Below, one piece after another: positions 1 to 9,741 of a DNA stretch of 64,000 nt. Numbering within the stretch: the stretch's first letter is position 1; the number at the start of each line of letters is the position of its first letter. Below the pieces are notes generated by a model. The model saw nothing but the letters and a program-made list of their open reading frames with translations, made no database searches and was not told where the DNA came from. Source of the stretch: an uncultured Haliea sp. (GTDB lineage: Bacteria; Pseudomonadota; Gammaproteobacteria; Pseudomonadales; Halieaceae); contig CAJXWP010000008.1 of NCBI GenBank assembly GCA_913062625.1, positions 1 to 64,000 on the forward strand. Reading direction: 5' to 3'. Position numbers and translations under genes: made by a program.

Positions 1-1
1 A

Positions 2-78
2 TGGTAGCTACGGGTGGACTTGAACCACCGACCCCAGCATTATGAATGCTGTGCTCTAACCAGCTGAGCTACGTAGCC
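2..78 (-). tRNA. tRNA-Met (elongator), anticodon CAT
   Basis: On the minus strand this 77-nt segment folds as a complete cloverleaf. The acceptor strand GGCTACG pairs with CGTAGCT, the anticodon stem CAGCA/TGCTG encloses loop TTCATAA with anticodon CAT at 44-42, the T arm is GGTGG-TTCAAGT-CCACC, and CCA is encoded. The sequence resembles elongator tRNA-Met rather than the initiator, which has a C1:A72 mismatch and three G:C pairs in the anticodon stem. The first acceptor pair is G1:U72 rather than G1:C72. The gene lies downstream of ychF on the same strand. Confidence 0.96.
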
Positions 79-227
79 ATAAACATTTACAGGAACCAAT
101 GGTCCCGAAGAGGCGCGCATTTTCCCGATTTTCAGAGGGCAAGTCAAGGCAGAGTAGGGCCTCCAGCATTTCTTGCGCCGCTGCTGTATCTGCTGCGCTA
201 CGGAAGTTTGTTCAAGTGCCTCGCTCA

Positions 228-1322
228 CTAGACGTTGAAGCGAAAGTGGACGACGTCGCCGTCCTGCACAACGTACTCTTTGCCTTCGAGACGCCAGCGC
301 CCGGCGTCTTTTGCCCCTTGTTCGCCGTTATGCTTGATGAAGTCATCATAGCTGATGACCTCAGCGCGTATAAACCCCTTTTGGAAATCAGTGTGTATGA
401 CTCCGGCGGCCTCAGGAGCAGTGGCGCCCACCTTCACCGTCCATGCGCGCACTTCCTTCACGCCTGCTGTGAAGTAAGTCTGTAGCTCTAACAGTTCATA
501 GCCAGCGCGAATCACCCGGTCCAGCCCAGGCTCATCCATGCCCAGTTCCTGCAAGAATTCTAGGCGCTCCTCATCAGCCAGTTCTGCAATTTCTGACTCT
601 AACTTGTTGCAAATCGGAACGACAATGGCATTTTCTAGCGCCGCGATTTCGTTGACAACATCCAGATAAGGGTTGCCCTCAAAACCACTTTCATCAACGT
701 TGGCAATGTACATAGTGGGCTTAGCTGTTAGCAGGAAGAGTTGTCTAACAAGCGCGGTTTCACTGTCATCGAAGGCGAGTGAACGAGCGGGAAGCGCTTC
801 GTTCAGATGAGGCAGCAGCTTATCCTCCAGCAGTGCCTTCATGGCTATAGATTCTTTGTCGCCGCCTTTAGCCGTTCGGATGATCTTTTGTAATTGCTTT
901 TCGCAGCTATCGAGATCCGCCAGTGCCAGTTCCGTGTTGATGATTTCAATGTCGGCTCTGGGGTCAATTTTATTAGACACGTGGATGACATTGTCGTCTT
1001 TAAAACAGCGAACAACATGGGCGATCGCGTGAGTTTCGCGAATATTGGCCAGAAACTGGTTGCCGAGGCCCTCGCCTTGGGATGCACCCGCCACCAGACC
1101 GGCGATGTCGACGAACTCCATGGTGGTAGAGACTTCACGTTGAGGTTTGATGATGTCTGCAATCTTACTCTGCCGTGGATCCGGCACGGGTACGATGCCA
1201 GCGTTAGGCTCGATGGTGCAGAAGGGGAAGTTTTCTGCGCCAATCCCAGCATTGGTGAGGGCATTGAACAGGGTTGATTTGCCGACATTCGGCAATCCGA
1301 CGATTCCACAATTAAAACCCAT
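228..1322 (-). CDS. ychF: Redox-regulated ATPase YchF (Obg-family)
   Basis: This 364-residue protein has the full length of the universally conserved YchF/OLA1 P-loop ATPase, which associates with ribosomes and is implicated in translation and oxidative-stress responses. The P-loop GLPNVGKST is at residues 9-17, the switch region TIEPN at 36-40 and the G3 DIAG at 72-75. The NVDE motif at 208-211 replaces the NKxD of true GTPases, which is the family trait that gives ATP preference. The C-terminal third is the TGS domain ([13 protein letters not shown]). The ATG start lies 32 nt after the pth stop, so pth and ychF are probably co-transcribed, as in many gammaproteobacteria. Confidence 0.97.
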   Translation of the reverse strand: MGFNCGIVGLPNVGKSTLFNALTNAGIGAENFPFCTIEPNAGIVPVPDPRQSKIADIIKPQREVSTTMEFVDIAGLVAGASQGEGLGNQFLANIRETHAIAHVVRCFKDDNVIHVSNKIDPRADIEIINTELALADLDSCEKQLQKIIRTAKGGDKESIAMKALLEDKLLPHLNEALPARSLAFDDSETALVRQLFLLTAKPTMYIANVDESGFEGNPYLDVVNEIAALENAIVVPICNKLESEIAELADEERLEFLQELGMDEPGLDRVIRAGYELLELQTYFTAGVKEVRAWTVKVGATAPEAAGVIHTDFQKGFIRAEVISYDDFIKHNGEQGAKDAGRWRLEGKEYVVQDGDVVHFRFNV

Positions 1323-1354
1323 AGCCTATTCCTGTTCCTTCACGTCTGGGCAGC

Positions 1355-1942
1355 TCAGGCTGCGCTAAAACTGTGTAATCGCGTCATCGCTTTGGTGACG
1401 TCTCCATCGAGCAATAGAGGCAGAGTGGCGATGGCCTCGTCAATGCATGCGTTGATGCATTCGCGCTCCGCTTGTGAAGGGGCACTTAGAACATGCGCTG
1501 TCACTCTGGATGCGTGACCCGGGTGATCAATACCGATGCGCAAACGATGAAAATCCTTATTGTTTGCAAGTGCCGGAACGATGTCACGTAATCCGTTGTG
1601 GCCCCCATGACCGCCCCCCTGCTTAAAACGTGCGCTGCCGGAAGGAATATCCAATTCGTCGTGCGCTATCAGGATCTGCTCAGGCGTGATCTTGAAAAAC
1701 CCAGCCATCGCGCCGACAGCCTTACCGCTGAGATTCATGAAAGTGGTGGGGACTAGCAGGCGCAGCTCATGGCCAGCTAGCGTGACCCGGCTGGTAAGAC
1801 CAAAAAACCTAGATTCCTCCTGCATTGGAGTACCACAGACTTTAGCAAGTTCTGCAACGAAATCAGCGCCGGCGTTGTGGCGGGTACCCCGGTATTCGCT
1901 ACCGGGGTTGCCAAGTCCCACAATGAGCTTTATTTCAGGCAA
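1355..1942 (-). CDS. pth: Peptidyl-tRNA hydrolase
   Basis: The enzyme frees tRNA from peptidyl-tRNAs that drop off ribosomes and acts in the cytoplasm. The N-terminal signature is [11 protein letters not shown]. The catalytic His sits in TRHNAG (residue 22 from the chosen start), [10 protein letters not shown] carries the catalytic Asp, and [10 protein letters not shown] is the conserved glycine segment. No ATG or GTG lies in frame between the rplY stop and the conserved core; upstream in-frame codons would run into rplY. I therefore place the start at a TTG at 1942, giving 195 residues, the usual family length. A longer reading to 2095 would add 51 non-homologous residues. It follows rplY by 37 nt and precedes ychF by 32 nt. 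Confidence 0.93.
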   Translation of the reverse strand: MPEIKLIVGLGNPGSEYRGTRHNAGADFVAELAKVCGTPMQEESRFFGLTSRVTLAGHELRLLVPTTFMNLSGKAVGAMAGFFKITPEQILIAHDELDIPSGSARFKQGGGHGGHNGLRDIVPALANNKDFHRLRIGIDHPGHASRVTAHVLSAPSQAERECINACIDEAIATLPLLLDGDVTKAMTRLHSFSAA

Positions 1943-1979
1943 TGTGCATGCCGCTCTGGTGAGTGCCGCCGCGAGGAGA

Positions 1980-2654
1980 TTATTCCTCGCTATCGTCTGT
2001 TTCTGTCTCGCTGGCTGCAGCGTCCTCTGCAGCAGCAGGAGCAGCATCCAGGTCATCAGCGTCATCGCCACCCTTAGGCGCAATGACGGAAGCAACCGCT
2101 AAGTCGTGGTCTTCACCCAGTGCCAATGCGACAGAGGTTACGCCTGACGGTAATGTAATGTCAGACAGGTGGATGATTTGGCCGGTTTCCACCTCCAGCA
2201 TATCCACTGCGATGAAAGTGGGTATATCTGCAGGCAGACACAGCACTTCGATGTCCGTTGCTTGGTGCTGAATCATCCCGCCCTGCGTCTTCACGCCATA
2301 GCAGGCTGTTTCGTTGAGGAAGTGAATCGGCACATGAAGCTTAAGGGCTACTTTATCGTCGACACGTAAGAAGTCGATATGTGTAATGTTATTTTTTGCA
2401 GGGTGACGCTGCATATCCTTGATGATGGCTTTTTCCTTTGCCTTGCCGATATTGACGGTCAAGACATGCGAGTAGAGCGCCTCATTCTCCAGCGATTTTT
2501 CCACATCTTTGCGGATCAGGCTAAGCGGTTGAGGATCTTTCTCGCCACCATAAATAATGGCAGGGATCAGGTCAGCTAAACGACGCAGGCGGCGGCTCGC
2601 ACCTTTCCCTAGGTCAGTTCGTGCTTGTGCATGTAGTTCAAATTGGTCAGACAT
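1980..2654 (-). CDS. rplY: 50S ribosomal protein L25/general stress protein Ctc
   Basis: L25 binds 5S rRNA in the large subunit. At 224 residues this is the long TL5/Ctc form, not the 94-residue E. coli form. The N-terminal L25 domain (about 1-95) starts [20 protein letters not shown], and the second beta domain (about 100-185) contains [11 protein letters not shown]. The tail from about residue 195 is strongly acidic and alanine-rich, which is common in this family. It lies 73 nt downstream of prs on the same strand and just ahead of pth, the classic prs-rplY-pth-ychF string. Confidence 0.97.
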   Translation of the reverse strand: MSDQFELHAQARTDLGKGASRRLRRLADLIPAIIYGGEKDPQPLSLIRKDVEKSLENEALYSHVLTVNIGKAKEKAIIKDMQRHPAKNNITHIDFLRVDDKVALKLHVPIHFLNETACYGVKTQGGMIQHQATDIEVLCLPADIPTFIAVDMLEVETGQIIHLSDITLPSGVTSVALALGEDHDLAVASVIAPKGGDDADDLDAAPAAAEDAAASETETDDSEE

Positions 2655-2727
2655 AGTCGTGACTCCCTTGATAAGTCATTGTAGCACCTGCGACCAGTGC
2701 GGCAATGCGTTGGTGTGTACGCTGTCT

Positions 2728-3675
2728 CTACTGAAACAGCGCGCTGATTGATTCCTCATTGGAGACCCTACGCATGGACTCAGCCAGCAGGTCGGCAATC
2801 GTGAGTTGACGAATTTTTTTGATAGTTTTCGCCTCACCACTTAATGGAATCGTGTCTGTTACTACCAGCTCATCAAGCTGGGAGCCTTTAATATTTTCCA
2901 GAGCTTTGCCCGATAGTACTGCGTGTGTGCAGTAGGCAACGACCTTGGATGCGCCGCGCTCTTTCAACGCATCTGCGGCCTTACACAGTGTGCCAGCCGT
3001 ATCGACCATGTCGTCTACCAAGAGGCAGGTGCGCGCATTAACCTCTCCGATTAGGTTCATCACCTGAGCCTCGTTAGCTTTGGGACGTCGCTTGTCAATG
3101 ATGGCCAAGTCGGCTTCATTCAATTGCTTCGCAATGGCTCGAGCTCTAACGACACCGCCTATGTCTGGAGAGACAACAATCAGGTTATCGTAATTGCTCG
3201 CTAGTATGTCTTCGATTAGTACCGGCGATCCATAAATATTGTCCACCGGGCATTTAAAAAACCCTTGAATTTGCTCCGCATGCAAATCTACGGTTAATAC
3301 ACGGTCCACTCCAACCGTGACCATCATGTCGGCCACCACTTTTGCAGAGATGGGTACACGGGCTGAACGCACTCGCCTGTCTTGGCGAGCGTAACCGAAG
3401 TATGGCACGACCGCAGTGATGCGCGAGGCTGACGCCCTGCGAAGAGCATCGATCATGACAATAAGCTCCATCAGGTTGTCATTGGTCGGTGCACAGGTAG
3501 ATTGGAGAACAAAAACGTCTTTGCCGCGAACGTTTTCATTGAGCTCAACCGTTGTTTCGCCATCGCTGAACTTGCCAACATCGGCCTTTCCAAGCGCTAG
3601 ATAGAGACGGCTAGCCACTTTCTGGGCCAGTTCTGGGTTGGCGTTGCCTGTAAAAACCATCATTTTTGAGGACAA
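2728..3675 (-). CDS. prs: Ribose-phosphate pyrophosphokinase (PRPP synthase)
   Basis: It makes PRPP from ribose 5-phosphate and ATP for nucleotide, His and Trp synthesis. The 315 residues match class I enzymes. The conserved segments are [16 protein letters not shown] (ATP/flexible loop), [23 protein letters not shown] and the PRPP loop DDMVDTAGT. The start is a TTG at 3675 preceded by AAGGTAG, giving [11 protein letters not shown], which resembles the [10 protein letters not shown] beginning of related enzymes. The ATG codons at 3663 and 3660 are alternatives without a clear Shine-Dalgarno. A tRNA-Gln lies upstream and rplY downstream, an arrangement typical of pseudomonads. Confidence 0.96.
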   Translation of the reverse strand: MSSKMMVFTGNANPELAQKVASRLYLALGKADVGKFSDGETTVELNENVRGKDVFVLQSTCAPTNDNLMELIVMIDALRRASASRITAVVPYFGYARQDRRVRSARVPISAKVVADMMVTVGVDRVLTVDLHAEQIQGFFKCPVDNIYGSPVLIEDILASNYDNLIVVSPDIGGVVRARAIAKQLNEADLAIIDKRRPKANEAQVMNLIGEVNARTCLLVDDMVDTAGTLCKAADALKERGASKVVAYCTHAVLSGKALENIKGSQLDELVVTDTIPLSGEAKTIKKIRQLTIADLLAESMRRVSNEESISALFQ

Positions 3676-3758
3676 TGTACTCTACCTTCAGGCTTCTCTC
3701 GAAAAACTACAGTAAATCACAACGCCATGTCCCTGTTGGGCACATAGCGCCGCCTATA

Positions 3759-3833
3759 TGGCTGGGGTGGGAGGATTCGAACCTCCGAATGCCAGGATCA
3801 AAACCTGGTGCCTTGCCGCTTGGCGACACCCCA
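3759..3833 (-). tRNA. tRNA-Gln, anticodon TTG
   Basis: This 75-nt minus-strand gene has acceptor TGGGGTG pairing with CACCCCA, anticodon stem CCAGG/CCTGG around loop TTTTGAT (anticodon TTG), a GGAGG-TTCGAAT-CCTCC T arm and an encoded CCA end. It closely resembles E. coli tRNA-Gln(UUG). It sits between ispE and prs, where pseudomonads also have tRNA-Gln. Confidence 0.97.
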
Positions 3834-3847
3834 AACAATCTGGTGGA

Positions 3848-4678
3848 TTATAATAATTCAGTCGGCAAAGGCGATGTGTTTACCCCCCGAGCGAGGATGC
3901 TCGTCATCTCTTCTGGCAACTGCCCTCTGGCCTCTCTGGCCTGAGTCGCATTATCGAAGCTGGTAAAGACACAAGCTCCGCTGCCAGTCAATTTGGCCTC
4001 TCCAAACTTATCCAGAACTTTCAACGCGTTATCGACTTTTGGGTAGAGTCGTCTGACAAGTGGCTGGAAATCGTTCCGGAAGTCCCTCTCAAAAAAGGCC
4101 GCCATTTTGATGGGGATAGTGTTGCGTGTCAATTGATCGTGAGAAAATATTTCAGCGGTGGACACATGACAATCTGGCACGACGACCAGGTACCAGCGCT
4201 CGGGAAGTTCTATTGGGGTGAGAATTTCTCCAATACCCTCGGCCCAGGCGGTATGGGCGCCGACAAAAATCGGGACATCGGCACCCAGGCGGACGGCTAA
4301 GGCTTGCAGCTGTAGTTGCGATAGCTGCAGGTTCCAAAGGTGGTTGAGTGCGAGCAGGGTGGTGGCTGCATTGGAACTGCCTCCTCCTAGGCCCGCTCCA
4401 GTGGGTATGGACTTGTGCAGCGTAATATGCGCGCCCAGTGTCCCGCATTGTAGTAACGCGGCGGCGCGCATAACGAGGTTTTCCTTTGGTGAAATTCCGG
4501 CATCGTTACAGTCGAGGGTAACCACGCCGCTTTGGTTGGGGGTGAGAACTATGTGGTCTCCCCAGTCCAGCAATTGAAACAGCGTTTGGAGTTCGTGGTA
4601 GCCGTCGCTTCGACGCCCTGTAATGTGTAGGAACAGATTCAGTTTGGCTGGCGATAAGATGGAAAGTGCGCTGGGCAT
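3848..4678 (-). CDS. ispE: 4-diphosphocytidyl-2-C-methyl-D-erythritol kinase
   Basis: This GHMP-family kinase phosphorylates CDP-methylerythritol in the MEP isoprenoid pathway. The N terminus SPAKLNLFLHITGRRSDGYH is diagnostic, and the glycine-rich ATP loop PTGAGLGGGSSNAA is visible near residue 100. LTGSGACVF is the C-terminal GHMP motif. The chosen ATG at 4678 overlaps the lolB stop by one nucleotide (TGATG), which implies translational coupling; a GTG one codon earlier is also possible. The 276 residues fit the family (about 280). Confidence 0.95.
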   Translation of the reverse strand: MPSALSILSPAKLNLFLHITGRRSDGYHELQTLFQLLDWGDHIVLTPNQSGVVTLDCNDAGISPKENLVMRAAALLQCGTLGAHITLHKSIPTGAGLGGGSSNAATTLLALNHLWNLQLSQLQLQALAVRLGADVPIFVGAHTAWAEGIGEILTPIELPERWYLVVVPDCHVSTAEIFSHDQLTRNTIPIKMAAFFERDFRNDFQPLVRRLYPKVDNALKVLDKFGEAKLTGSGACVFTSFDNATQAREARGQLPEEMTSILARGVNTSPLPTELL

Positions 4679-5283
4679 CACTTTGGCGAGGTCTGCCAGT
4701 TTGAAATTATGATTTTAGCACGGGTTTCTCTGCGCTGGATTTGCAGACGCGTGGGTAGCGTAAACCCTTGAAACTGTTCGTAACGATGGTAGCTAACCTC
4801 CCAGTCATTTTGCCAAAGGCTTTGCAGAAGCTCTGTCTGGGGGTCGAGTTCGAGTCGTTGCACTTTTATAGCCGGAGCAGGAATACCCTTAAGCCAATAG
4901 CTCAGCGCATTCAGGGGCAGATCGAAGCCTGTGTTCAATACAATGGCATCAGGGTTTGAGATATCTACCGTCGTATGATTGTCATCTCGATGAATCTCCA
5001 GCTCCCGGCCGTTACTGTGAATTGTGGTAGCGCCCATACCAAGAGGGCCGCTCAAGTGCAGGTAGGTGTTTCGATTATCTTGTTGCCAGGCTAGGGACGC
5101 CGATTCCGATGCCTTTGCGGTGCGCAGTGCCACTTTGCCAATTGCAGTCCATTGCTGCAGTAGTTCCAACTGTGCGTTGTGCGACTGCCAGCTGCTGGAC
5201 GCAGGACCGCGCTGATCCAAACCTGAACAGCCTGCCACGAGTAGCATGATTAGCCAAAGTTGCAGGTGCCTGCTGGCAGTCAT
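4678..5283 (-). CDS. lolB: Outer-membrane lipoprotein LolB
   Basis: LolB accepts lipoproteins from LolA and inserts them into the outer membrane. From the ATG at 5283 the 201-residue product has a lipoprotein signal peptide (LQLWLIMLLVAG) and a lipobox with Cys in LVAGC. The body has the LolA/LolB-like beta-barrel pattern, with LSGPLGMGATTI and SYWLKGIPAP typical of LolB. The ATG lies one base after the stop of the upstream TPR gene and the gene is coupled to ispE downstream, as in many gammaproteobacteria (lolB-ispE-prs). An upstream extension to 5328 would overlap the TPR gene and spoil the signal peptide. Confidence 0.93.
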   Translation of the reverse strand: MTASRHLQLWLIMLLVAGCSGLDQRGPASSSWQSHNAQLELLQQWTAIGKVALRTAKASESASLAWQQDNRNTYLHLSGPLGMGATTIHSNGRELEIHRDDNHTTVDISNPDAIVLNTGFDLPLNALSYWLKGIPAPAIKVQRLELDPQTELLQSLWQNDWEVSYHRYEQFQGFTLPTRLQIQRRETRAKIIISNWQTSPK

Positions 5284-5284
5284 A

Positions 5285-7039
5285 TTAGGGTCGAGGCTCC
5301 ACTGGATAGACTTGCGCTGGCAGGCCAAACGGTAACACTATTCCAAGGCGCTCCAGTGTGTTCAAGAGGGCAGGGTGGTTCGGCTCGCGCAAAAGAGCGC
5401 CTTGCCAGACAGCTAGGGCCGCGTCTGTCTTCCCCTGAGCCCACAGTACCTCACCTAGGTGAGATGCCACTTCAGCGTCTGGGAAGCTAGTGTAGGCTTG
5501 TGTTAGATAAGTCACTGAGGCAGCGTATTGTTCCGTGCGGAACATGACCCAGCCCATACTGTCTAGGATGGCGGGCTCGTCAGGCTCTAGTGCCAGCGCG
5601 CGTGAAATCAGATCAAGTGCTTCGCTATAGCGGGTTGTGCGGTTAGCCAGCGTATATCCCAATGCGTTGAGGGCCGCTGTGTTATCCGGATCAGCCGTGA
5701 TAATCGTGCGTAAATCCTGTTCCATCGCAACCAGGTTGTTCATTTGTTCGTTAAGCATCGCGCGCGCGTAACGCAAAGAAAAACTGTCTGGCGCTTCTGC
5801 CAATGCCTGATTTAGGATCTGTAGAGACACTGTCTTAGCGCCAGCCTCGGCCAAGATGTTGGCTTCTAAGGCGTAGAGGTCATTTCGCAAGTGAGGATGC
5901 TCTTGTCGCTGCTCAACGAACCACGCATGGCAGCGTGCCAGCTGATCACTATTGACCAGAATTTGGCCGATACGGTTACTGGCAGCAAGATATTCTGGCC
6001 CAAATCCTATCTGCATATAATGGGTAAGTGCCTCCTCAATGTTGTTGTCTTTTTCGGCCATGCTTCCGAGGTAGTAGTAGGCCTCATTGACACGCTGGCC
6101 CAGTGCAATGGTTTGTCGCAGATACGCTCGCGTGGCCTCGGGGTCGGGTTCGGAAATTTCCTGATTAATGAGGGCGAGAGAAAATAATAAATCACCGTCT
6201 TCAGGATGTTGCTCCGCAAGAATTTCAAATTGCTGGCGCGCTGCGCCCATATCAGACGCTGTTAGCAGGCGAGCGTATTGTAGCCTCAGCAGATTGTTGT
6301 CAGGGTTGACCTGTAACGCTTGTTGCACTCGTGCATAAGGGCTCGCCGCACTCTGATCGGTCAGAATCTTGGCTTCTAATAGCATAGCTGGAGTTTCTTC
6401 CGGTTCTAGGCTGAGCAATGTATCAAGCGTGTCCAGTGCCGCATCGAACTGTCCTGTCTCGGCCTGAATCAGTGCCTGAGTCAATAGTAAGCGGGTATTC
6501 TGAGGAAACTCTGCCACTAGTGTCTGGGTGTCTCGAGCCAGCTCTGCTCTCTGAGAATCGCTCAATTGCTTAAAGCCATTAAGCAACACAGGGAAATTAG
6601 CATCACCCGTTTCACGCTCCACCAGGATAAGGTAGGGCAGAGCTTCCAGCGGCCGCCCCTGCTGGGCTAGAAGCTGTGCCAGCGTATTATTTGCTTCAGT
6701 GTTTTTCGGGTCAAGCTCGGTCCAAAGTTCTGCCGCCTCAACGGCAACTTCTTCACGCTTCAAGAACTGCGCCAGATGTGTGGTGTGCTCACTGACGCCG
6801 CTATCACGCAACACGCCCGCTTGACCGATATACTGCTCCATTGCCACATCATAGGCCTGCCTTCTCAGGGCAAACTCAGCGACCAGCAAAGAATAGAGAC
6901 TGTCCCTGGGGAATGGTCTCTCACGAACAGTGACGGCGGATTCAGGTTCAGTCCGGGCTTCATGCTCCGAGACGGCGATTTGAGCCGCACATCCGGCGAG
7001 CAGGATACAAGCGACGGTTAAAAAAAGAAGTCGAAACAT
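5285..7039 (-). CDS. Tetratricopeptide-repeat lipoprotein
   Basis: The 584-residue protein begins with a signal peptide ending in LLAGC, so it is probably a lipoprotein. The rest is helical repeat sequence with repeated TPR spacing, for example NTEANNTLAQLLAQQGRP (about 112-130), DPDNTAALNALGYTLANR and DEPAILDSMGWVMFRTEQY near the C terminus. TPR proteins of this kind sit between hemA and lolB in pseudomonads. The exact role is not established from sequence; the genomic position and lipidation suggest a scaffold in envelope biogenesis. It reads divergently from hemA and is followed after one base by lolB. Confidence 0.85.
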   Translation of the reverse strand: MFRLLFLTVACILLAGCAAQIAVSEHEARTEPESAVTVRERPFPRDSLYSLLVAEFALRRQAYDVAMEQYIGQAGVLRDSGVSEHTTHLAQFLKREEVAVEAAELWTELDPKNTEANNTLAQLLAQQGRPLEALPYLILVERETGDANFPVLLNGFKQLSDSQRAELARDTQTLVAEFPQNTRLLLTQALIQAETGQFDAALDTLDTLLSLEPEETPAMLLEAKILTDQSAASPYARVQQALQVNPDNNLLRLQYARLLTASDMGAARQQFEILAEQHPEDGDLLFSLALINQEISEPDPEATRAYLRQTIALGQRVNEAYYYLGSMAEKDNNIEEALTHYMQIGFGPEYLAASNRIGQILVNSDQLARCHAWFVEQRQEHPHLRNDLYALEANILAEAGAKTVSLQILNQALAEAPDSFSLRYARAMLNEQMNNLVAMEQDLRTIITADPDNTAALNALGYTLANRTTRYSEALDLISRALALEPDEPAILDSMGWVMFRTEQYAASVTYLTQAYTSFPDAEVASHLGEVLWAQGKTDAALAVWQGALLREPNHPALLNTLERLGIVLPFGLPAQVYPVEPRP

Positions 7040-7066
7040 GGCGGCTTAAGGCGAACTGATCCAGCA

Positions 7067-7112
7067 ATGAAACACACGGTATAATGACACACACGGGCAG
7101 TGAAACACACTG
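7067..7112. repeat. Three imperfect direct repeats in the divergent TPR/hemA region
   Basis: Three copies of the motif TGAAACACAC begin at 7068, 7085 (TGACACACAC) and 7101. Their spacing is 17 and 16 nt. They lie 28-75 nt upstream of the TPR-gene ATG and about 190 nt upstream of hemA. A TATAAT hexamer at 7080-7085 on the plus strand lies between the first two copies. Evenly spaced copies could be operator half-sites, but no regulator is known. Confidence 0.45.
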
Positions 7113-7295
7113 GTGGCGAGCAAGAAGGCCAACGCTATCAATGGGCGCGTTACTTGCCCCTGCTATTTACCGCCTAACCTGTTAAAATCCCGAGAGTTTT
7201 TTGCAAATTGTGCTAAGGTGCGCCGGGGTCTGGGAAGACTCTGGTCAGTTGGCAAGTCCTTTATCTAGAATGCCGTGGAGCCAGTTTCAGTCGTC

Positions 7296-8657
7296 ATGAA
7301 TTTGATCGCTTTGGGAATCAGTCACAACTCAGCTGGAGTCGAAGTGCGCGAGCGGGTGGCTTTTGCGCCCGAGCAGGTCAGTGAAGCGCTGATAGATGCT
7401 TGTGAGGTGGTGGGTATAGAAGAGGTTGTCATCCTTTCAACCTGTAATCGCACAGAGCTGTATGCCATGGTGTCCGACGGTGCAAATCTTGGCGACAAGG
7501 CTCATGAGCTGATTGAGTGGGTAGCGAACTACCACCATCTATCGGCACAGGAGTTACATCACTGTTCTTACTGTCACGAGGGGCATCAGGCCCTGCGGCA
7601 TCTGATACAGGTCGCCAGTGGCCTCGATTCTATGGTGCTGGGGGAGCCGCAGATTTTTGGGCAGTTGAAGTCTGCGTATGTCGTGGCGGCTGAAGCGGGT
7701 ACTGCGGGTGGTGAATTTGGCCGCCTATTTCCGCGCATTTTCTCTATCGCAAAGCGGGTTCGCACCGATACTGCTATTGGCGAAAACCCAGTTTCAGTAG
7801 CTTATGCCGCGGTGAATTTGGCGGGGCATATTTTCTCCGATTTGGGCCAGTGTAATGCCTTGTTGGTGGGTGCTGGAGAAACTATTGAGCTGGTTGCCCG
7901 CCACCTTGTCGGGGCCGGGGTGAGAAACATTGTGATTGCCAATCGCACACTTGCCCGTGCTAGAGAGCTGGCGCAGAAATTTGGCGCCGAAGCGGTTTTG
8001 CTTGCTGAAATACCTGCGCAGCTGTCGAGTTCGGATATCATTATTACGTCTACCGCTAGCCAGCTTCCTATCCTCGGTAAAGGCGCCGTGGAACAAGCGC
8101 TTAAAGTGCGTAAGCATCGCCCCTTTTTGATGGTTGATATAGCCGTGCCGAGGGATATCGAATCTCAGGTCGGTGAGTTGCCCGATGTCTATCTCTACAG
8201 CGTCGACGATTTGCGCGAGATTGTAGAAGCAAACATGCGCAGTCGCAGCAGCGAAGCCGGTAAGGCTGACTTCATTATTGATGAGGGCGTTCGCGTTTAC
8301 ATCGAAGAGGGTCTGGGCCTTGAAGCAGTGGACACCGTCAAAGAGTATCGGGCGATGGCAGAGCAACTACGTGACCACGAACTCCAGCGTGCCCAACGTG
8401 CCCTCGATCGTGGTGATGATCCACGCCAAATATTAGCTCAGTTATCTCGCACTATTACCAATAAACTGATTCATGCACCGACCGCCGGCCTCAAACGGGC
8501 GAGCGTGGATGGTCGGCAGGACTTGATTAATAATGCTCGTAAACTATTGGGACTGGAGGGTAATCCACCTCAGCCTCAGCCAGCTGAAGGTCGTGATCAG
8601 GCTGAGCCTGAGTTGCCCCCGTCAGCACTGGAAACGACTCGACGCACGCTTCAATGA
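7296..8657 (+). CDS. hemA: Glutamyl-tRNA reductase
   Basis: It reduces glutamyl-tRNA to glutamate-1-semialdehyde, the first step of C5-pathway heme synthesis. From the ATG at 7296 the protein has 453 residues and starts [20 protein letters not shown]. The catalytic Cys is residue 50 in [22 protein letters not shown] is a family hallmark, and the NADPH-binding segment [15 protein letters not shown] follows near residue 185. The C-terminal dimerisation helix is followed by a proline-rich tail. A GTG at 7275 could add seven residues, but homologues start at the ATG. The stop overlaps prfA by four bases (ATGA). Confidence 0.97.
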   Translation: MNLIALGISHNSAGVEVRERVAFAPEQVSEALIDACEVVGIEEVVILSTCNRTELYAMVSDGANLGDKAHELIEWVANYHHLSAQELHHCSYCHEGHQALRHLIQVASGLDSMVLGEPQIFGQLKSAYVVAAEAGTAGGEFGRLFPRIFSIAKRVRTDTAIGENPVSVAYAAVNLAGHIFSDLGQCNALLVGAGETIELVARHLVGAGVRNIVIANRTLARARELAQKFGAEAVLLAEIPAQLSSSDIIITSTASQLPILGKGAVEQALKVRKHRPFLMVDIAVPRDIESQVGELPDVYLYSVDDLREIVEANMRSRSSEAGKADFIIDEGVRVYIEEGLGLEAVDTVKEYRAMAEQLRDHELQRAQRALDRGDDPRQILAQLSRTITNKLIHAPTAGLKRASVDGRQDLINNARKLLGLEGNPPQPQPAEGRDQAEPELPPSALETTRRTLQ

Positions 8658-9739
8658 AATCATCACTGCTGACTAAGCTAGAAATGCTCACAGACCGACA
8701 TGAAGAAGTATCGGCGTTGCTCAGCGATAGCCAGACGATTGCTGACCAGAATAAATTCCGCGAGTTGTCACGCGAATATTCTGAATTAGCGCCGATAGTG
8801 ACTTGCTATGCCCAGTACAGCCAAGTTCAGGCTGATCTGGAAGAGGCACGGCAGCTGTTGAACGACACTGATTCAGATGTGCGTGATATGGCTCGCGATG
8901 AATTGGAGACAGGCGGCGAGAGTCTTGGAGCTATAGAATCACAGATTCAAACGCTATTGCTGCCGCGAGATCCGAACGATTCTCACAATGTATTTTTAGA
9001 GATTCGCGCAGGTACCGGCGGTGACGAGGCGGCAATTTTTTCCGGTGATTTGTACCGCATGTATTCCCGTTATGCGGAGAACCAAGGCTGGAAAATAGAA
9101 GTATTGTCAGAGCGCACGGGTGATCACGGTGGGTATAAAGAAATTATCACCCGCGTTGAAGGACGTGACGTTTACGCTCAACTGAAGTTTGAATCGGGAG
9201 CCCACCGCGTCCAGCGTGTCCCTGACACTGAATCGCAGGGTCGGATTCACACGTCTGCCTGCACTGTGGCCGTCATGCCAGAGGCTGAAGAGGTTGATCA
9301 GGTAGAAATTAATAAGTCTGATTTGCGAGTTGATACTTACCGCGCCTCCGGCGCGGGAGGGCAGCATGTTAACAAAACTGATTCCGCTGTGCGCCTGACC
9401 CATATTCCTAGCGGTGTCGTGGTGGAGTGTCAGGACGAGCGCTCGCAGCACAAGAATCGAGCTCGGGCGATGTCTCTGTTGCAGGCCAAGTTGCTGACAA
9501 GTGCTCAGGATAAACAGGCCAGTGAAACCGCTGAGACGCGGCGTAATCTGGTCGGTACCGGAGATCGTTCTGATCGCATTCGCACCTATAACTTTCCGCA
9601 GGGTCGCATGACCGACCATCGTATAAATCTGACGCTGTATAAACTCGACGAAGTGATGGAGGGTCAACTGGGTGCCATCATCGGCCCGCTGCGGCAGGAG
9701 TATCAGGCAGATCAGTTAGCAGCGTTGGCAGATAATTAG
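8654..9739 (+). CDS. prfA: Peptide chain release factor 1
   Basis: RF1 recognises UAA and UAG stop codons and triggers peptidyl-tRNA hydrolysis. The 361 residues match the family. The stop-codon tripeptide is PDT at 190-192 (consensus PxT) and the catalytic GGQ is at 235-237 within [27 protein letters not shown] is strongly conserved. Start and stop overlap the neighbours: ATGA with hemA, and prmC begins at the stop. PrmC methylates the Gln of GGQ, so the two coupled genes form a functional pair. Confidence 0.98.
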   Translation: MKSSLLTKLEMLTDRHEEVSALLSDSQTIADQNKFRELSREYSELAPIVTCYAQYSQVQADLEEARQLLNDTDSDVRDMARDELETGGESLGAIESQIQTLLLPRDPNDSHNVFLEIRAGTGGDEAAIFSGDLYRMYSRYAENQGWKIEVLSERTGDHGGYKEIITRVEGRDVYAQLKFESGAHRVQRVPDTESQGRIHTSACTVAVMPEAEEVDQVEINKSDLRVDTYRASGAGGQHVNKTDSAVRLTHIPSGVVVECQDERSQHKNRARAMSLLQAKLLTSAQDKQASETAETRRNLVGTGDRSDRIRTYNFPQGRMTDHRINLTLYKLDEVMEGQLGAIIGPLRQEYQADQLAALADN

Positions 9740-9741
9740 TG

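Noticed and set aside
40-228. 62-codon minus-strand frame after ychF
   Set aside because: It runs into the tRNA-Met gene, has no family resemblance and looks like a chance frame.
228-1322. Missing NKxD motif in YchF taken as degeneration
   Set aside because: YchF proteins normally have NxxE there and prefer ATP.
3666-3944. Plus-strand frame across tRNA-Gln and ispE end
   Set aside because: It covers a tRNA and part of ispE in antisense; no start signal.
7794-8366. Long 190-codon antisense frame inside hemA
   Set aside because: It lies fully opposite a well-conserved gene and its composition reflects hemA codon bias.
9221-9229. PDT in place of PAT in the RF1 tripeptide motif
   Set aside because: The consensus is PxT; the middle residue varies between lineages.
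9107-9667. 186-codon antisense frame inside prfA
   Set aside because: It is the shadow of the conserved prfA coding strand with no homologous pattern.
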